From contig CANLNK010000001.1 in the NCBI GenBank assembly GCA_947492575.1, positions 372,001-436,000 on the forward strand: DNA of 64,000 bases, written 5' to 3'. Below the pieces are notes generated by a model. That model saw only the letters and a list, made by a program, of their open reading frames with translations. It was not told the origin of the DNA and did not search any database. Numbering within the stretch: position 1 is the first letter of the stretch; each line of letters starts with the position of its first letter. Made by a program: the position numbers and the translations under genes. Source of the DNA: an uncultured Thalassotalea sp. (GTDB lineage Bacteria > Pseudomonadota > Gammaproteobacteria > Enterobacterales > Alteromonadaceae). Shown piece after piece: positions 18,701 through 27,827 of this stretch.

Positions 18701-18902
18701 ATTCAATTTTGAGCAGCCAATGGCACTTAGCTGGGATCAGGTGAGTGCAATGACCGAGCATGCGCTGTTATTGTCGCATAAAGAACAGTGCCAGTGGTTA
18801 GGGCTCTATGGCCCTAAGGTACAACCGTTTAATTATTTAGATGTTATTAAACAGGACAGTATTCAGGAGCTCTTTAATATCACGACCGTTAAACAAGGTT
18901 AG
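15720..18902 (+). CDS. Two-component-regulator propeller / Y_Y_Y membrane sensor with degenerate GGDEF domain
   Basis: 1060 residues. Signal peptide 1-23 (CCSATLVAQ). About fourteen Reg_prop blades follow to about residue 690 (pattern D..G.IWVGT..GGL, first IAQDKDGFIWFGSS), enough for two seven-blade propellers as in HTCS sensors. Then a Y_Y_Y domain (about 715-795, KYRLKGFDEEW), one membrane segment (about 803-822), a coiled coil (about 828-868) and a GGDEF-like domain. That domain keeps a DKVTGVKSRRY start, but the GGDEF loop reads WADDT (949-953) and the FKxIND metal-binding region is lost. It should not make cyclic-di-GMP and may act as a receptor or protein-interaction domain. It converges with a hybrid kinase gene 19 bases away. 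No clear Shine-Dalgarno site precedes the ATG. Confidence 0.88.
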   Translation: MYRFYSYLIFALFSLCCSATLVAQEIKQFKNFGIDNPMSYSFVRAIAQDKDGFIWFGSSEGLDRFDGHQTVSFYHDNNQPNSLTSDVISGLLVDRQQRLWVGTFGGGLNLYRETTKDFLHFTTKNNTRVLSNDTVNALFEDANGNIWVGTADGLNILSFRDGEWRVKQIRQQLGNPNSLTHNTVHAITQTFENEIWVGTNGGGISVFDLNGEFVKAVKYGDSTKSQYVNKFVSALFADEQGQVWIGTEDKGLLRYSVSTGQYVHYQHQEEGDSDLPSNTINHIYQDTNHNIWIATDNGLSIYQFTERTFNHHRHSPQNPYSLSNDYILTIFEDKNQMMWVGTFTGVNRWDPNIATFSQFSSHTTPVISNNNITSFAQLTDDTIVFSTYAGGIYTMSSQDQSIEKIDVDGYFDSLRVMSLYVHEDVLWIGTRASGLHALNLPTGEITRYVHDDKNELSLSANSVTDIISDRHGNIWVSTFHLGMNKLNEDGTFIRFVKNENAPELGPSSNHILQLAEDDQGYIWAATFGGGLSRFSPQSETFLHLRHDDANPESLSDDFTWIMLFDSEDKLWVGTQTTGLNILSRERRYNNDFSFEQLDSSDGMKSKTIYGILQDVNSDIWFTTSKGISRYSQRSNSFKHFGLNHGLVDLEFTHGSAFKSQDNKLFFGSGKGFNTIEPENIDSFVTPPEVRLTNILKLNEAMSLPVPLSELKELTLTYQDPIVSFEYVGLNYASPEATRYKYRLKGFDEEWIDAGKSRRATYTNLPSGHYQLEIIAGANESSWSEPGLSLNIHVLPAPWHTWWAYLLYALLVAVSLLSYSRLLNRKLLVEQQQKEYLKQQVKEKTQEFMSKNVELEQANQQLEDAATTDKVTGVKSRRYLDIYIEQATQLMSQIHENLLPVQRHILPRLYLLMVKVSSSSSNSDISNSQLVNLSDFLLYSRNNDDLVIRWADDTFVIIGFEKENNAKELAERLTKRCEQAIGKELKADVAFSFYPFNFEQPMALSWDQVSAMTEHALLLSHKEQCQWLGLYGPKVQPFNYLDVIKQDSIQELFNITTVKQG

Positions 18903-18921
18903 AGTAGGGCTTTCCCATTGC

Positions 18922-21900
18922 TCATTCTTTCGATGAATGACTATCCATAGCTTGCTTGGCCGCTTGCTGGAATTGTTTTGGTGTCTGCCCTGTGCTTTCT
19001 TTAAAACAACGTCCAAAGTACGTTTGAGAAGAAAACCCGACATCCAGAGCGATACGCCCAATTTGATAGCCGTTGGCCAAAAGCTCTTTTGCTTTGTTGA
19101 TGCGGAACTCTTTTATAAAGTTATTAGGAGTAGTACCAAGAATAACTTTTATCTTGCGTTGTAGCTGTCTTTCACTCATCGCCATATTCGTTGCCAGTAA
19201 TGCAATATCGAGCTCTTGGTCTGCATAATGAGTGGCGATTAATGACTCTAGTTTGATTAAGAACTTTTCTTCAACCGTGTCTATCTCGGCCGTTTGCTCA
19301 GTCAGCGAATTTGCTTTTTGCTGGCTCGCCGTTTTTCGCTCCGCTTTTTGACCATCGATATATTTTTCAACATAGCGTTTTTGCAATCGGATGCGGTTAT
19401 CTATTAACCCTTGTATTCGGGACAACAACTCATGTTGGTTAAATGGCTTACTTAAGTATTCATCAGCGTTTAAGTTAAGACCTTGCAAACGACTTTCTAA
19501 ATCGGACCTTGCCGTTAACAGGATAACCGGAATATGGGCGGTTATTTCGTTGTCTTTTAATTCTGACAAAACCTCGAAACCATCTATTCCGGTAAGCATT
19601 AGATCACATACGATAAGATCAGGTACATAGGCTTGCGCCAATTCGAGGCCAAGTTCACCGCTACCAGCCAGGATACAGTGATGATGTTGCTCGATTACTT
19701 GTTTAATATGACTTTGCATATCAAGGTTATCTTCAATCACAAGTACCACTTGTTGCGAGTGGTCTACTTGAGCACTTGTTGCTGAGCGTTGCTCGGTCAA
19801 AAGTGAGTTCACTTCGTTCTCTGAGAGGCTGACACCTAAGCCCGCTTCTTTCTCTACTGGCGAGGCTATAGGGATGGAAAGCGTAAATTTACTACCATGA
19901 CCATATTCACTGGCTAAACCGATGCGCCAATCATGTGCTTTCACTAGCTCGTGCACCAGCGATAGGCCAATACCGACACCAAAGGTTGATTGGTTTTTTA
20001 CGTCATCTGCCCGCTGAAAACGTTCAAATATCGTCGCTTGTGAGCTTTTGTTTATGCCGATTCCTGAATCGATAATGTCGAGGAATATGGTGTCGTTTTC
20101 ACTATAGGCAATGACCTGCACACTGCCGCCCTTTGGAGTGTATTTAATCGCGTTGGCAAGTAAATTAAATATAATTTTTTCGAAAGCTTGTGCGTCGCAA
20201 TCAAGCCACAAATCATCCGGAATATTGTGTTCGAATAACAATTCACTTTGGCTCGCTAACTGGCTGAAAGAATCGATAGGCATCGCCATCAGTGTTTTTA
20301 ATCGATAAGTACTGAAACTGAACTCTGGATTGTCACTTAAGCGAGACAGCTCAAGCAGTTGTTCTACCATTCTAACGAGGCGTAAGCCATTTCTTTTGGC
20401 TGTTGCTAAGTCCTCGTTAGCATTGTCGCTATCACTGTCAGTAATGTATCGGTCGATAACCCCATTAATAATGGTTAGTGGTGTTCTAAATTCATGAGAG
20501 ATATTCGCAATGAATTTGTCTTTCGACTCCAATGCCAGCTTCTCAGCGTGCTTTCGCGCTGATAAGTTAATAAACGTAATCACGATTAACGGTGTATCTA
20601 CCCGCTCAGCCCACTGCAATTCGGCTTGCGCTGGAAATTCGGTACCGTCTGAGCGTAATGAGGTACATTCAACCGAGATGCCAAGTTCCTTTCTTTGCAG
20701 TGAATAAACGTTACTTTTAAAGTCAAAGAAATAATGCATTTCATCTTTTTCAGCAAATAACCGATTAACTGGAGTGCCGTATAATTCTTGCTCCAAGCTT
20801 TGGAACATTTGCACTGCTGCTGGGTTAGCCGACAAAATGGTGCCATCAATTGAGGTAGTTAAAATGGCATTGTTAGAAGCGTTGACGATAGCTTTAAATT
20901 CACTATTAACAAGGGCTTCTTGTAGGCGTTTTGTGGTTGACGTTAAATCATCTGTCGTATGGTTCAGTTCATTTATTTTTCGCTGGTTTGCACGGGTACT
21001 ATTTCGACGAGAAAGTATGTTAATGACAATAAGGATAGAACCCGCAACGGCCCATGATAGAACAATAATAGTTTGCAGTTTGGCATTCACGATATAGAAC
21101 AGTTGCTGCTCAGTCCCAAGTAGATGAAGAGATATTGGAAGTAGCATGAGTAGCAATATATAGGGTTCGGCGATAACGTCTTTTGAGGTTGTTCTCTGCT
21201 GTGTGCTCTTAAACAACGCCATCAAACTTGTAATTGCTAAGAATACATAAGGGAATAATCCTAACAGTTGGCACAAATAGGTTTGCTCTTGATCTGCGTA
21301 GTTAATGAGTCGATAGAAATTATTGATGTTTGACGCGAGCAAAACCAAAGACGCGCATAAAAGACTAACAAATAGAAAGCGCCAATATTCGACTTTGCTG
21401 TCAATAATGCTGAGTACAATTCTGTATGTAATTAGGCCGCTAATTAATAGGTTAAACAGCGCAGAGCTTTGACCGGACAAGTAAAGCTCTGGTGTAAATT
21501 GCGCCGAGAGTAGCACGAAGTAACAGAAACAAATCAGGGTGAAAAATATCGATGGGATTCTGCCATTGATGTATTTGTTGTCTGGTATTTTGGTTAAGTG
21601 CGGTGCACTTTCTATCGCCAAAATAATAAAAAAGTAGGCAAATAGAGAAGCAAAATCTCGAATTAAAGATCGATTGAGGCCTGCGCTCATCAATTCGCTC
21701 GCATTGCCAACAAGCACTGTCGCTATGGCAAAAAGTAAATATTGCCAGAACAGCTTGAATGCCCGCGAGTCTGTTTTTTGGTAACAGCACCACAGTAAAT
21801 ACGAGTTCAAGCTTTGAACGACGATTAAAGCGAATAAAGAGACAGCCGAAGTTGATTCATTGATGTATTGCGCTAGCAAAGCGTGAGGGAAAAACACAAA

Positions 21901-21945
21901 AAGGCATATGGCTGCTAGGACTGAAATTGTTATGTTAATTGGCAA
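18922..21945 (-). CDS. Membrane hybrid histidine kinase with PAS, receiver and AraC-type DNA-binding domain
   Basis: 1007 residues. The start is TTG at 21945, five bases after AGGAAG. The N-terminal 310 residues carry about nine or ten membrane helices and no large periplasmic domain. A coiled coil leads to a PAS domain (about 350-465). HisKA has His484 (FIANISHEFRTPL), and HATPase has N597 (NLLANAIKYTP) and the G-boxes DSGIGI and GVGIGLSLV. The receiver (733-850) has Asp781 (VCDLML) and a conserved LSKPF lysine. The C-terminal AraC domain (about 890-995) has both HTH motifs. All modules look intact, so it can relay phosphate to a DNA-binding output in one chain. The convergent propeller gene, which lacks a kinase, is a natural partner candidate. 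This is inference. Confidence 0.9.
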   Translation of the reverse strand: MPINITISVLAAICLFVFFPHALLAQYINESTSAVSLFALIVVQSLNSYLLWCCYQKTDSRAFKLFWQYLLFAIATVLVGNASELMSAGLNRSLIRDFASLFAYFFIILAIESAPHLTKIPDNKYINGRIPSIFFTLICFCYFVLLSAQFTPELYLSGQSSALFNLLISGLITYRIVLSIIDSKVEYWRFLFVSLLCASLVLLASNINNFYRLINYADQEQTYLCQLLGLFPYVFLAITSLMALFKSTQQRTTSKDVIAEPYILLLMLLPISLHLLGTEQQLFYIVNAKLQTIIVLSWAVAGSILIVINILSRRNSTRANQRKINELNHTTDDLTSTTKRLQEALVNSEFKAIVNASNNAILTTSIDGTILSANPAAVQMFQSLEQELYGTPVNRLFAEKDEMHYFFDFKSNVYSLQRKELGISVECTSLRSDGTEFPAQAELQWAERVDTPLIVITFINLSARKHAEKLALESKDKFIANISHEFRTPLTIINGVIDRYITDSDSDNANEDLATAKRNGLRLVRMVEQLLELSRLSDNPEFSFSTYRLKTLMAMPIDSFSQLASQSELLFEHNIPDDLWLDCDAQAFEKIIFNLLANAIKYTPKGGSVQVIAYSENDTIFLDIIDSGIGINKSSQATIFERFQRADDVKNQSTFGVGIGLSLVHELVKAHDWRIGLASEYGHGSKFTLSIPIASPVEKEAGLGVSLSENEVNSLLTEQRSATSAQVDHSQQVVLVIEDNLDMQSHIKQVIEQHHHCILAGSGELGLELAQAYVPDLIVCDLMLTGIDGFEVLSELKDNEITAHIPVILLTARSDLESRLQGLNLNADEYLSKPFNQHELLSRIQGLIDNRIRLQKRYVEKYIDGQKAERKTASQQKANSLTEQTAEIDTVEEKFLIKLESLIATHYADQELDIALLATNMAMSERQLQRKIKVILGTTPNNFIKEFRINKAKELLANGYQIGRIALDVGFSSQTYFGRCFKESTGQTPKQFQQAAKQAMDSHSSKE

Positions 21946-22263
21946 GCGACTTCCTACTTCTTAATTTTTTGCTTTTTGAGAATATATAACTGACCTTCCT
22001 AGTCTGATGAAATAGCGCGTAGCGCATAATTTATAATAGCAAAAATTTAACATCAAGTTTGAAAGTTGAAGCTGGCAACGTGCACTCAACTTTGGCTTCA
22101 CCTAGTAGATGAACTGCTGCAATATTATGGATATCGCTTTTGCTTTTTGCTTAGGAAGTGGAAGTACGAATAGGTCGAGAAAGGATTGCGGGTGACTAGT
22201 TTTAAAATGAGACGGATCGCAGGAGTTTATTTAGCTATTTCATCATTAAATATGAGTGTTTGA
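21946..22263 (-). promoter_or_regulatory. Upstream region of the hybrid kinase, with inverted repeat
   Basis: 318 bases between rsuA and the hybrid kinase with no gene. AAAGTTGA (22062-22069) and TCAACTTT (22086-22093) form an 8-base inverted repeat with a 16-base spacer, about 117 bases upstream of the kinase start. It is a candidate operator, possibly for the kinase's own AraC domain. Nothing else stands out. Confidence 0.35.
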
Positions 22264-22980
22264 TTACCGTTTATCAGTGAATAGACAAACTTCCGCGTTT
22301 GTTAGCTCTCTAACCTGTCCGGCGGGTAGATCATCACCTAACGCTAAATCACCAATTTGGCTGCGATGAAGGGCAGTGACAGGATTGCGGAATCGCCCGA
22401 ACATGCGTTTAATTTGGTGATATTTTCCTTCCAATAACTTTACCTCTGCCTTATGAGTATCGAGTATCTTTAATTTTGCGGGTAGGGTGGTGATGTTCTC
22501 GTATCCGAAATACATTCCTTGGGCGAAAGCATCGACGTAACTTTCGTCAATTGGGTTTTGCAGTGTCACCTGATAGGTTTTTTCGATTTTCTGGCTCGGC
22601 TGGGTAATAGCTTCCGACCAACGACTGTCGTTGGTGAGCAATACTAGACCACTTGTGTTTAAATCGAGTCGGCCAACGATGTGGAGTTGCTCTTTAAAAT
22701 CATATGGAAGCAGGTCGATAACGGTGGAGTGCTTATCGTCTTTTGTCGCACAAACGACTCCAACGGGTTTATGCAGCATAATGTAATAAGCGGGGTTATT
22801 TTGGATAACTTCCTCATCCAATACGATAAGAGAAAACTTATTAATCTGTTGTTCTATATTAGCAGCGAGCTGTTCATCAACTAATACACGCTTTTGCGCC
22901 AACATAAGGCGGACATCTCGTTTTGAGATGCCGCAGTGTTTTGCTAGAAAGCTATCTAGACGCTGGGTAGCCAAGCTCAT
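22264..22980 (-). CDS. rsuA: RsuA-family 16S rRNA pseudouridine synthase
   Basis: 238 residues, the usual size for RsuA. An S4-like RNA-binding domain (about 5-60, RLDSFLAKHCGISKRDVRLML) precedes the catalytic domain, with motif GRLDLNTSGLVLLTND, where Asp106 is the family's catalytic aspartate. KTYQV and KLLEGKYHQIKRMF are the conserved RsuA/RluB/E/F motifs. RsuA converts U516 of 16S rRNA to pseudouridine in the cytoplasm during small-subunit assembly. It lies 54 bases downstream of dbpA on the same strand, so the two ribosome-assembly genes are probably one operon. RluE or RluF specificity cannot be excluded from sequence alone, but the S4 domain and length favour RsuA. Confidence 0.87.
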   Translation of the reverse strand: MSLATQRLDSFLAKHCGISKRDVRLMLAQKRVLVDEQLAANIEQQINKFSLIVLDEEVIQNNPAYYIMLHKPVGVVCATKDDKHSTVIDLLPYDFKEQLHIVGRLDLNTSGLVLLTNDSRWSEAITQPSQKIEKTYQVTLQNPIDESYVDAFAQGMYFGYENITTLPAKLKILDTHKAEVKLLEGKYHQIKRMFGRFRNPVTALHRSQIGDLALGDDLPAGQVRELTNAEVCLFTDKR

Positions 22981-23034
22981 GTGTATTAATCACTCAACTC
23001 AACAAGAAGTTTAATCAGTCGTTCAATGAATCGC

Positions 23035-24420
23035 TTAGCGCGTGATTTTGCGCACGCGGAAAGTACGTCCCTTCATTTTACCTTCGCTAATCGTTTTTAA
23101 CGCTTGCTTAGCAATCGCTTTATCAACAGCAACAAAGGCGGCAGTAGCTTGCACTTTTATTTTACCTATTTGGTCACCCTTAATTGCCGGGTTTGATGTT
23201 AAGCCACCTAAAATATCACCGGGTCTAAGTTTGTTTTTCTTACCGCCATCAATTTGCAGCGTCACCATGCTTGCTTGCATGATCTTATTGTTAAAGACAC
23301 TATCGTTAGGTAATGGCTCTGGCGAGATGGTTTGCTGCAAGTACTCTTCAAGGCGAATAACTTTATGCGCTTCTTTGTGACTTATCAAAGAGCATGCTGC
23401 GCCAGATTTTCCTGCTCTACCTGTGCGACCAATGCGGTGCACATGTACTTCTGGGTCATGAGCAATATGGTAATTAATCACGAGATCAAGATCGTCAACG
23501 TCGATGCCTCTCGCCGCTACATCAGTAGCAATCAATATAGTAATACTTTTGTTGGCAAAGCGGATGAGAGTTCTATCTCTGTCTTTTTGCTCTAAGTCAC
23601 CATGTAAAGCGCTGCAGTCGAAACCTTGTTGGCTTAAATTATCGCTGAGCGATTGGCATTCAACTTTGGTGTTACAGAAGATAATTGCCGATGTTGGTTG
23701 AAATTGATAAAGCAATCGTTCGACTGCATCAGTGCGAGCGTCGTTATTGTCTACTTCGTAGAAATGCTGATTTATCGCACTGTGACTGTGTGTACTTTTT
23801 ACTTCGACTCTCACTGGCTCAGTCATCAAATGACTAACCAATTGCTCTATTTTTTGCGGATAGGTAGCACTAAACAGGAGGTTTTGGCGATCTGCTGGGC
23901 AGCTGGCGACAATGCGTTCAAGCGGCTCTTCAAAGCCCATATCAAGCATGCGATCCGCCTCGTCTAATACCAAAGTATTGAGTTCTGCGAGAGATAAACG
24001 GTTTTTTCTAATGTGCTCTTCAACACGACCAGGCGTGCCGACAATAATATGTGCACCGTGCTCTAACGAACCTATTTGTGGCCCCATTGGCGCGCCACCA
24101 CAAAGGGTAAGTACCTTTATGTTATGAATAGCACGCGCCAGCTTTCGTATTTCCACTGCAACTTGATCAGCAAGTTCACGAGTGGGGCATAGTACCAGCG
24201 CTTGAACGCGAAAACGCTTAACATTTAAATTGTGTAATAACGCTAAACCGAAGGCTGCTGTCTTTCCAGAGCCAGTCTTGGCTTGTGCTATCACATCTTT
24301 ACCTTGCAACATCAGAGGTAATGACTGAGCTTGTATCTCTGTCATTTGGTCATACCCCAAGCTTGTTAGGTTATCGAGTAAAGCTGGCGACAGCTGCGTT
24401 GAAGAAAATGCGTTCGACAT
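23035..24420 (-). CDS. dbpA: DEAD-box ATP-dependent RNA helicase DbpA
   Basis: 461 residues from the ATG at 24420; an in-frame ATG 45 bases upstream adds a non-conserved tail. Motifs in order: Q motif (FSSTQLSPALLDNL to MTEIQ), Walker A AKTGSGKT (47-54), PTRELA, DEAD (LVLDEADRMLDMGF), SAT (LLFSAT), ARGIDVDDLDLVI and HRIGRTGR. The C-terminal domain (about 385-461, LRPGDILGGLTSN and FVAVDKAIAKQAL) is the DbpA RNA-recognition domain that binds hairpin 92 of 23S rRNA and directs the helicase to large-subunit assembly. It leads a likely operon with rsuA. Divergent from the S9 peptidase gene. Confidence 0.94.
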   Translation of the reverse strand: MSNAFSSTQLSPALLDNLTSLGYDQMTEIQAQSLPLMLQGKDVIAQAKTGSGKTAAFGLALLHNLNVKRFRVQALVLCPTRELADQVAVEIRKLARAIHNIKVLTLCGGAPMGPQIGSLEHGAHIIVGTPGRVEEHIRKNRLSLAELNTLVLDEADRMLDMGFEEPLERIVASCPADRQNLLFSATYPQKIEQLVSHLMTEPVRVEVKSTHSHSAINQHFYEVDNNDARTDAVERLLYQFQPTSAIIFCNTKVECQSLSDNLSQQGFDCSALHGDLEQKDRDRTLIRFANKSITILIATDVAARGIDVDDLDLVINYHIAHDPEVHVHRIGRTGRAGKSGAACSLISHKEAHKVIRLEEYLQQTISPEPLPNDSVFNNKIMQASMVTLQIDGGKKNKLRPGDILGGLTSNPAIKGDQIGKIKVQATAAFVAVDKAIAKQALKTISEGKMKGRTFRVRKITR

Positions 24421-24711
24421 GAAAGTGCTCTTTAGTTGGCAATAGGGGCGTGATAAATACCACAAGGAATGGTTCAGGTTGTGATTATATCAGTAATTGC
24501 CAAAGAAAAATAAACACGCTTGACGTAAATCTGGTTTCTCTTCCATTTTTGTATGAATAGCTTTGAGTCGATTGAATGTGTGAAGAAGTTAGAAATAAAT
24601 CGCAAAAATACGACAGGCTAACTTACCTTGATTGATCTATCGGTAACTTTGCCTTGATAATCAATTGATATTCAACGAATACATACTTTCTTCAACAGAC
24701 AGAAAAATAAC

Positions 24712-27627
24712 ATGATAAAACTATTCAAATTATCTCGTTTTATGATTCCTGCACTAGCTGTCGCAATGCCTACTTACTTGTGGGCGAGTGATGCGGTAGG
24801 CGATGCAGAAGCAGAAACTCAATTAAAAACAACTACGAGTGCTTCAGTTAATGTAAAAAGACCGCTTGAACTCGCTGATATTATGAAGTTCAAATCCATT
24901 GTTTCCCCGAAAATAACTGAGTCGGGCGAGTGGATAGGTTTCGTTGCTAAACCGGATCGAGGTGACAGTACTTATCATGTTAAGTCGACAAACTCTGATG
25001 TTGAGTATCAAGTCGCTTTGGGCTCAAAAGGTAGCTTTAGTGCTGATGGACGATTTGTTGCGGTAACGATGAAGCCTGAATTGCTAACGGTTGAACAAGC
25101 GGATAAAAAGGCGAAGAAAAAGTTAAAAGACAAACTGGTTGTCATCGAATTAGCGACCGGTAAGCGCCAAGAGTTTGATGCAGTTGAAGGTTATGCGTTA
25201 AGCGATACTGCAGGTTTTATCGCCTTTTCTCATAAACAAGAAGAGAAAAAATCCGAAGATAAAAAAGCCGATAAAGCAGAAACGAAAGTTGCTGAAAGCA
25301 AAACTACGGAAGAAAAAGCTGCGGATAAAAAGGCTACTGACAAAGCACCAAAGCTCTTTAATAAAAAACGCACCAAGTTAGATGTGACGTTGGTCAATTT
25401 GAACACTGGTGTGCAGCAAGTATTTAATGACGTTGATAGCTTCACCTTTTCACCTGAAAAACCGCTTTTTGCTTTTAGCACTTCAACTAAAGATGGTGAA
25501 GGTAATCAGCTTCAAGTACTTAATTTGGCGAACAAAGAGTTGGAGCTGATTAGCGCGGAAAAAGCCGGAGTTTATAGTCAATTAAGTTGGGGCAAAAAAG
25601 GGACTCAGCTTGCGTTTTTAAAGGGCAACTTCAGTCAAGATGAAGACGAACGTGCTCACAAAATTACTATTTGGTCGAGTAAAAACAATAAATCTACGAA
25701 CGTAAAGCGCGATGAGAGTAAGTGGTTTGTAAGTGACCGATACGAGTTAACGTGGAGTGAAGATAACAAACGCCTTTTCGTCGGGTTAAAGCCTGTATTG
25801 GAAAAAGCAGAAGCGGAATCGAGTAAGCCAGAGAATGAAGCAGACTTATTTGATACGGATAAGTTAGTTGTCGATCGCAAGTTACAGATTTGGCATGGTG
25901 ACGATGCACTCATTAAAACCAATGAAAAATATCAACTCAAGCAAGACAAGAAACATACGTACCGTGCTGTTTATCACCTAAAGAGCAAAAAGTTTGTTCA
26001 GCTAGCGGATGAAAAGTTAATTGATGTAAAAGCGACCAATAATGCCAAAGCGACTATTGGTCGATCAGATTTAAACTATCGCAAACTACGCACGTGGGAA
26101 GGCTTTTTTAGCGATTTCTACATCGTCGACTTAAAGACGGGGGAAAAGTCTCTTATCACCGAAAAACTGTCTAGCTATAGCCGAATAAAATTAAGTGAAT
26201 CAGGTCGCTATGCAGCTTACTACAAAGACGGGCAAGTATGGGCTTATGACCGCAAATCAGAAAAGACGATAAATGTATCCGATGCGCTGCCAATATCTTT
26301 TGCAGATGAAGATAACGACCGCCCGAGTAAACCTTCAGGCTATGGCATTGCGGGTTGGTTAGAAGATGACAAAGGCGTACTTGTTTACGACAAGTTTGAT
26401 ATTTGGCTATTAACGTTAAAGCAGAAAAATGCGCAGTGCCTAACGTGTGATTTAGGGCGCCCTAACGCTCGTCAGTTCCGTATTATTGACCTAGATAAAA
26501 CTCAAGACTTCTTTAATAAAGACGAGACCTTATTGCTTTCAAGCTATAACGATGATTTAAAAAACTATGGCTTTTATCAACTGAACCTCAAAACAGGCAA
26601 GGTCAGTAAGCAACGTGAAGAGAATAAAAAGTTCAAGTTTATCGCCAAAGCTAAAGACGCTGACAAACTCTTGTTTACCCGTGAAGATTTCCATGAATTT
26701 CCTGATTTGTGGGTATCAGATTTAAACACTGCAAATGGTCTGAAGTTTACGCATGTAAACCCGCAAAAAGATGAGTTCCTATGGGGCGATGCAGAGCTAG
26801 TTGAATGGCGCTCTGCTATGGGGGAGAAACATCAGGGCGTACTCATTAAACCTGCAAATTACGTTGAAGGGCAGCAATATCCAGTTGTTGTTTATTACTA
26901 CCGCCGTTTTTCACAGCGCTTGTATGAATTTAATGCGATGAAGGTAAATCACCGCCCTAATTTCCCGTACTATACATCAAATGGTTATGCAGTTTTCCTA
27001 CCTGATGTGCACTTTGAAGTCGGAACACCAGGGCATTCAACCAATAAATCGATTCTACCGGGCATCCAAAAAATCATTGATATGGGCGTAGCGGACGAGA
27101 ATGCCATTGGTTTACACGGACATAGCTGGAGTGGTTATCAAACCCTTCATGCGATCACACAGACCGATGTATTTGCAGCAGCCGTATCAGGTGCGCCAGT
27201 GTCGAATATGACCAGCGCTTATTCAGGTATTCGCTTAGGCACTGGTTTAGCTCGTCAGTTCCAATATGAAACGGGTCAAAGCCGTATTGGTGCGAGTTTG
27301 TTTGAACGTCGTGATTTATACATTGAGAACTCTCCTGTGTTCTTCGCCGACCGTATCAATACCCCACTATTGATGCAGTTTGGTGATATTGATGATGCTG
27401 TTCCTTGGCAACAAGGTATTGAAATGTATTTAGCGATGCGCCGCTTAGATAAAAATGTCATTTTGCTGCAGTACGAAGGTGAACCGCATCACTTGAAAAA
27501 GTATCCAAATAAAGTCGATTACACCATTAAAATGAAACAGTATTTCGACCATTACTTAAAAGGTGAACCAGCGGCCAAATGGATGGTAGAAGGTGAAGCC
27601 TACCGCGAGAAGAAAGAGAAAAAGTAA
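24712..27627 (+). CDS. Exported prolyl-oligopeptidase-family (S9) serine peptidase
   Basis: 971 residues. An N-terminal signal peptide (about 1-25, ALAVAMPTYLWA) points to the periplasm or outer surface. A beta-propeller-like region (about 50-680) is followed by the alpha/beta-hydrolase catalytic domain. The nucleophile is Ser805 in GHSWSGY, the family's GxSxGG(Y) elbow with Ser in place of the first Gly. The acid is in GDIDDAVPW (about 889-891), and a His pair (EGEPHH, 926-927) supplies the base. Longer than most S9 enzymes because of a Lys/Glu/Ala-rich insert (about 178-225) in the propeller. The family cleaves short peptides, so it would finish what the S8 proteases start. A long hairpin terminator follows. 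Confidence 0.88.
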   Translation: MIKLFKLSRFMIPALAVAMPTYLWASDAVGDAEAETQLKTTTSASVNVKRPLELADIMKFKSIVSPKITESGEWIGFVAKPDRGDSTYHVKSTNSDVEYQVALGSKGSFSADGRFVAVTMKPELLTVEQADKKAKKKLKDKLVVIELATGKRQEFDAVEGYALSDTAGFIAFSHKQEEKKSEDKKADKAETKVAESKTTEEKAADKKATDKAPKLFNKKRTKLDVTLVNLNTGVQQVFNDVDSFTFSPEKPLFAFSTSTKDGEGNQLQVLNLANKELELISAEKAGVYSQLSWGKKGTQLAFLKGNFSQDEDERAHKITIWSSKNNKSTNVKRDESKWFVSDRYELTWSEDNKRLFVGLKPVLEKAEAESSKPENEADLFDTDKLVVDRKLQIWHGDDALIKTNEKYQLKQDKKHTYRAVYHLKSKKFVQLADEKLIDVKATNNAKATIGRSDLNYRKLRTWEGFFSDFYIVDLKTGEKSLITEKLSSYSRIKLSESGRYAAYYKDGQVWAYDRKSEKTINVSDALPISFADEDNDRPSKPSGYGIAGWLEDDKGVLVYDKFDIWLLTLKQKNAQCLTCDLGRPNARQFRIIDLDKTQDFFNKDETLLLSSYNDDLKNYGFYQLNLKTGKVSKQREENKKFKFIAKAKDADKLLFTREDFHEFPDLWVSDLNTANGLKFTHVNPQKDEFLWGDAELVEWRSAMGEKHQGVLIKPANYVEGQQYPVVVYYYRRFSQRLYEFNAMKVNHRPNFPYYTSNGYAVFLPDVHFEVGTPGHSTNKSILPGIQKIIDMGVADENAIGLHGHSWSGYQTLHAITQTDVFAAAVSGAPVSNMTSAYSGIRLGTGLARQFQYETGQSRIGASLFERRDLYIENSPVFFADRINTPLLMQFGDIDDAVPWQQGIEMYLAMRRLDKNVILLQYEGEPHHLKKYPNKVDYTIKMKQYFDHYLKGEPAAKWMVEGEAYREKKEKK

Positions 27628-27739
27628 AACTCTAAGTATGCAGTTTGTATGGAGTGAGGAGAGTGAGAGTGCGCGCTAGCTAGTTACTCGCTCGCCACTT
27701 CTACTTCTTAATTTAAACTGCTTATTTTAAAAGAAGCTT

Positions 27740-27792
27740 AAAAGCGACATCAGTGAATCACATGCGTTGATTAAAGATGTCGCTTTTGTTTT
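27740..27792. terminator. Long bidirectional hairpin terminator
   Basis: Twelve-base perfect arms AAAAGCGACATC (27740-27751) and GATGTCGCTTTT (27776-27787), with a second stem AATCA/TGATT (27756-27760, 27768-27772) in the loop, followed by GTTTT. It serves the S9 gene on the plus strand and, through the 5' A-run, the minus-strand gene that ends at 27828. Confidence 0.88.
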
Positions 27793-27827
27793 GTGCTTAG
27801 TGTTCAGAGCATTATATAAGTGATCAG

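Noticed and set aside
20774-21097. 107-codon plus-strand frame inside the hybrid kinase gene
   Set aside because: It is a shadow of the kinase coding strand; the kinase motifs are continuous and intact on the minus strand.
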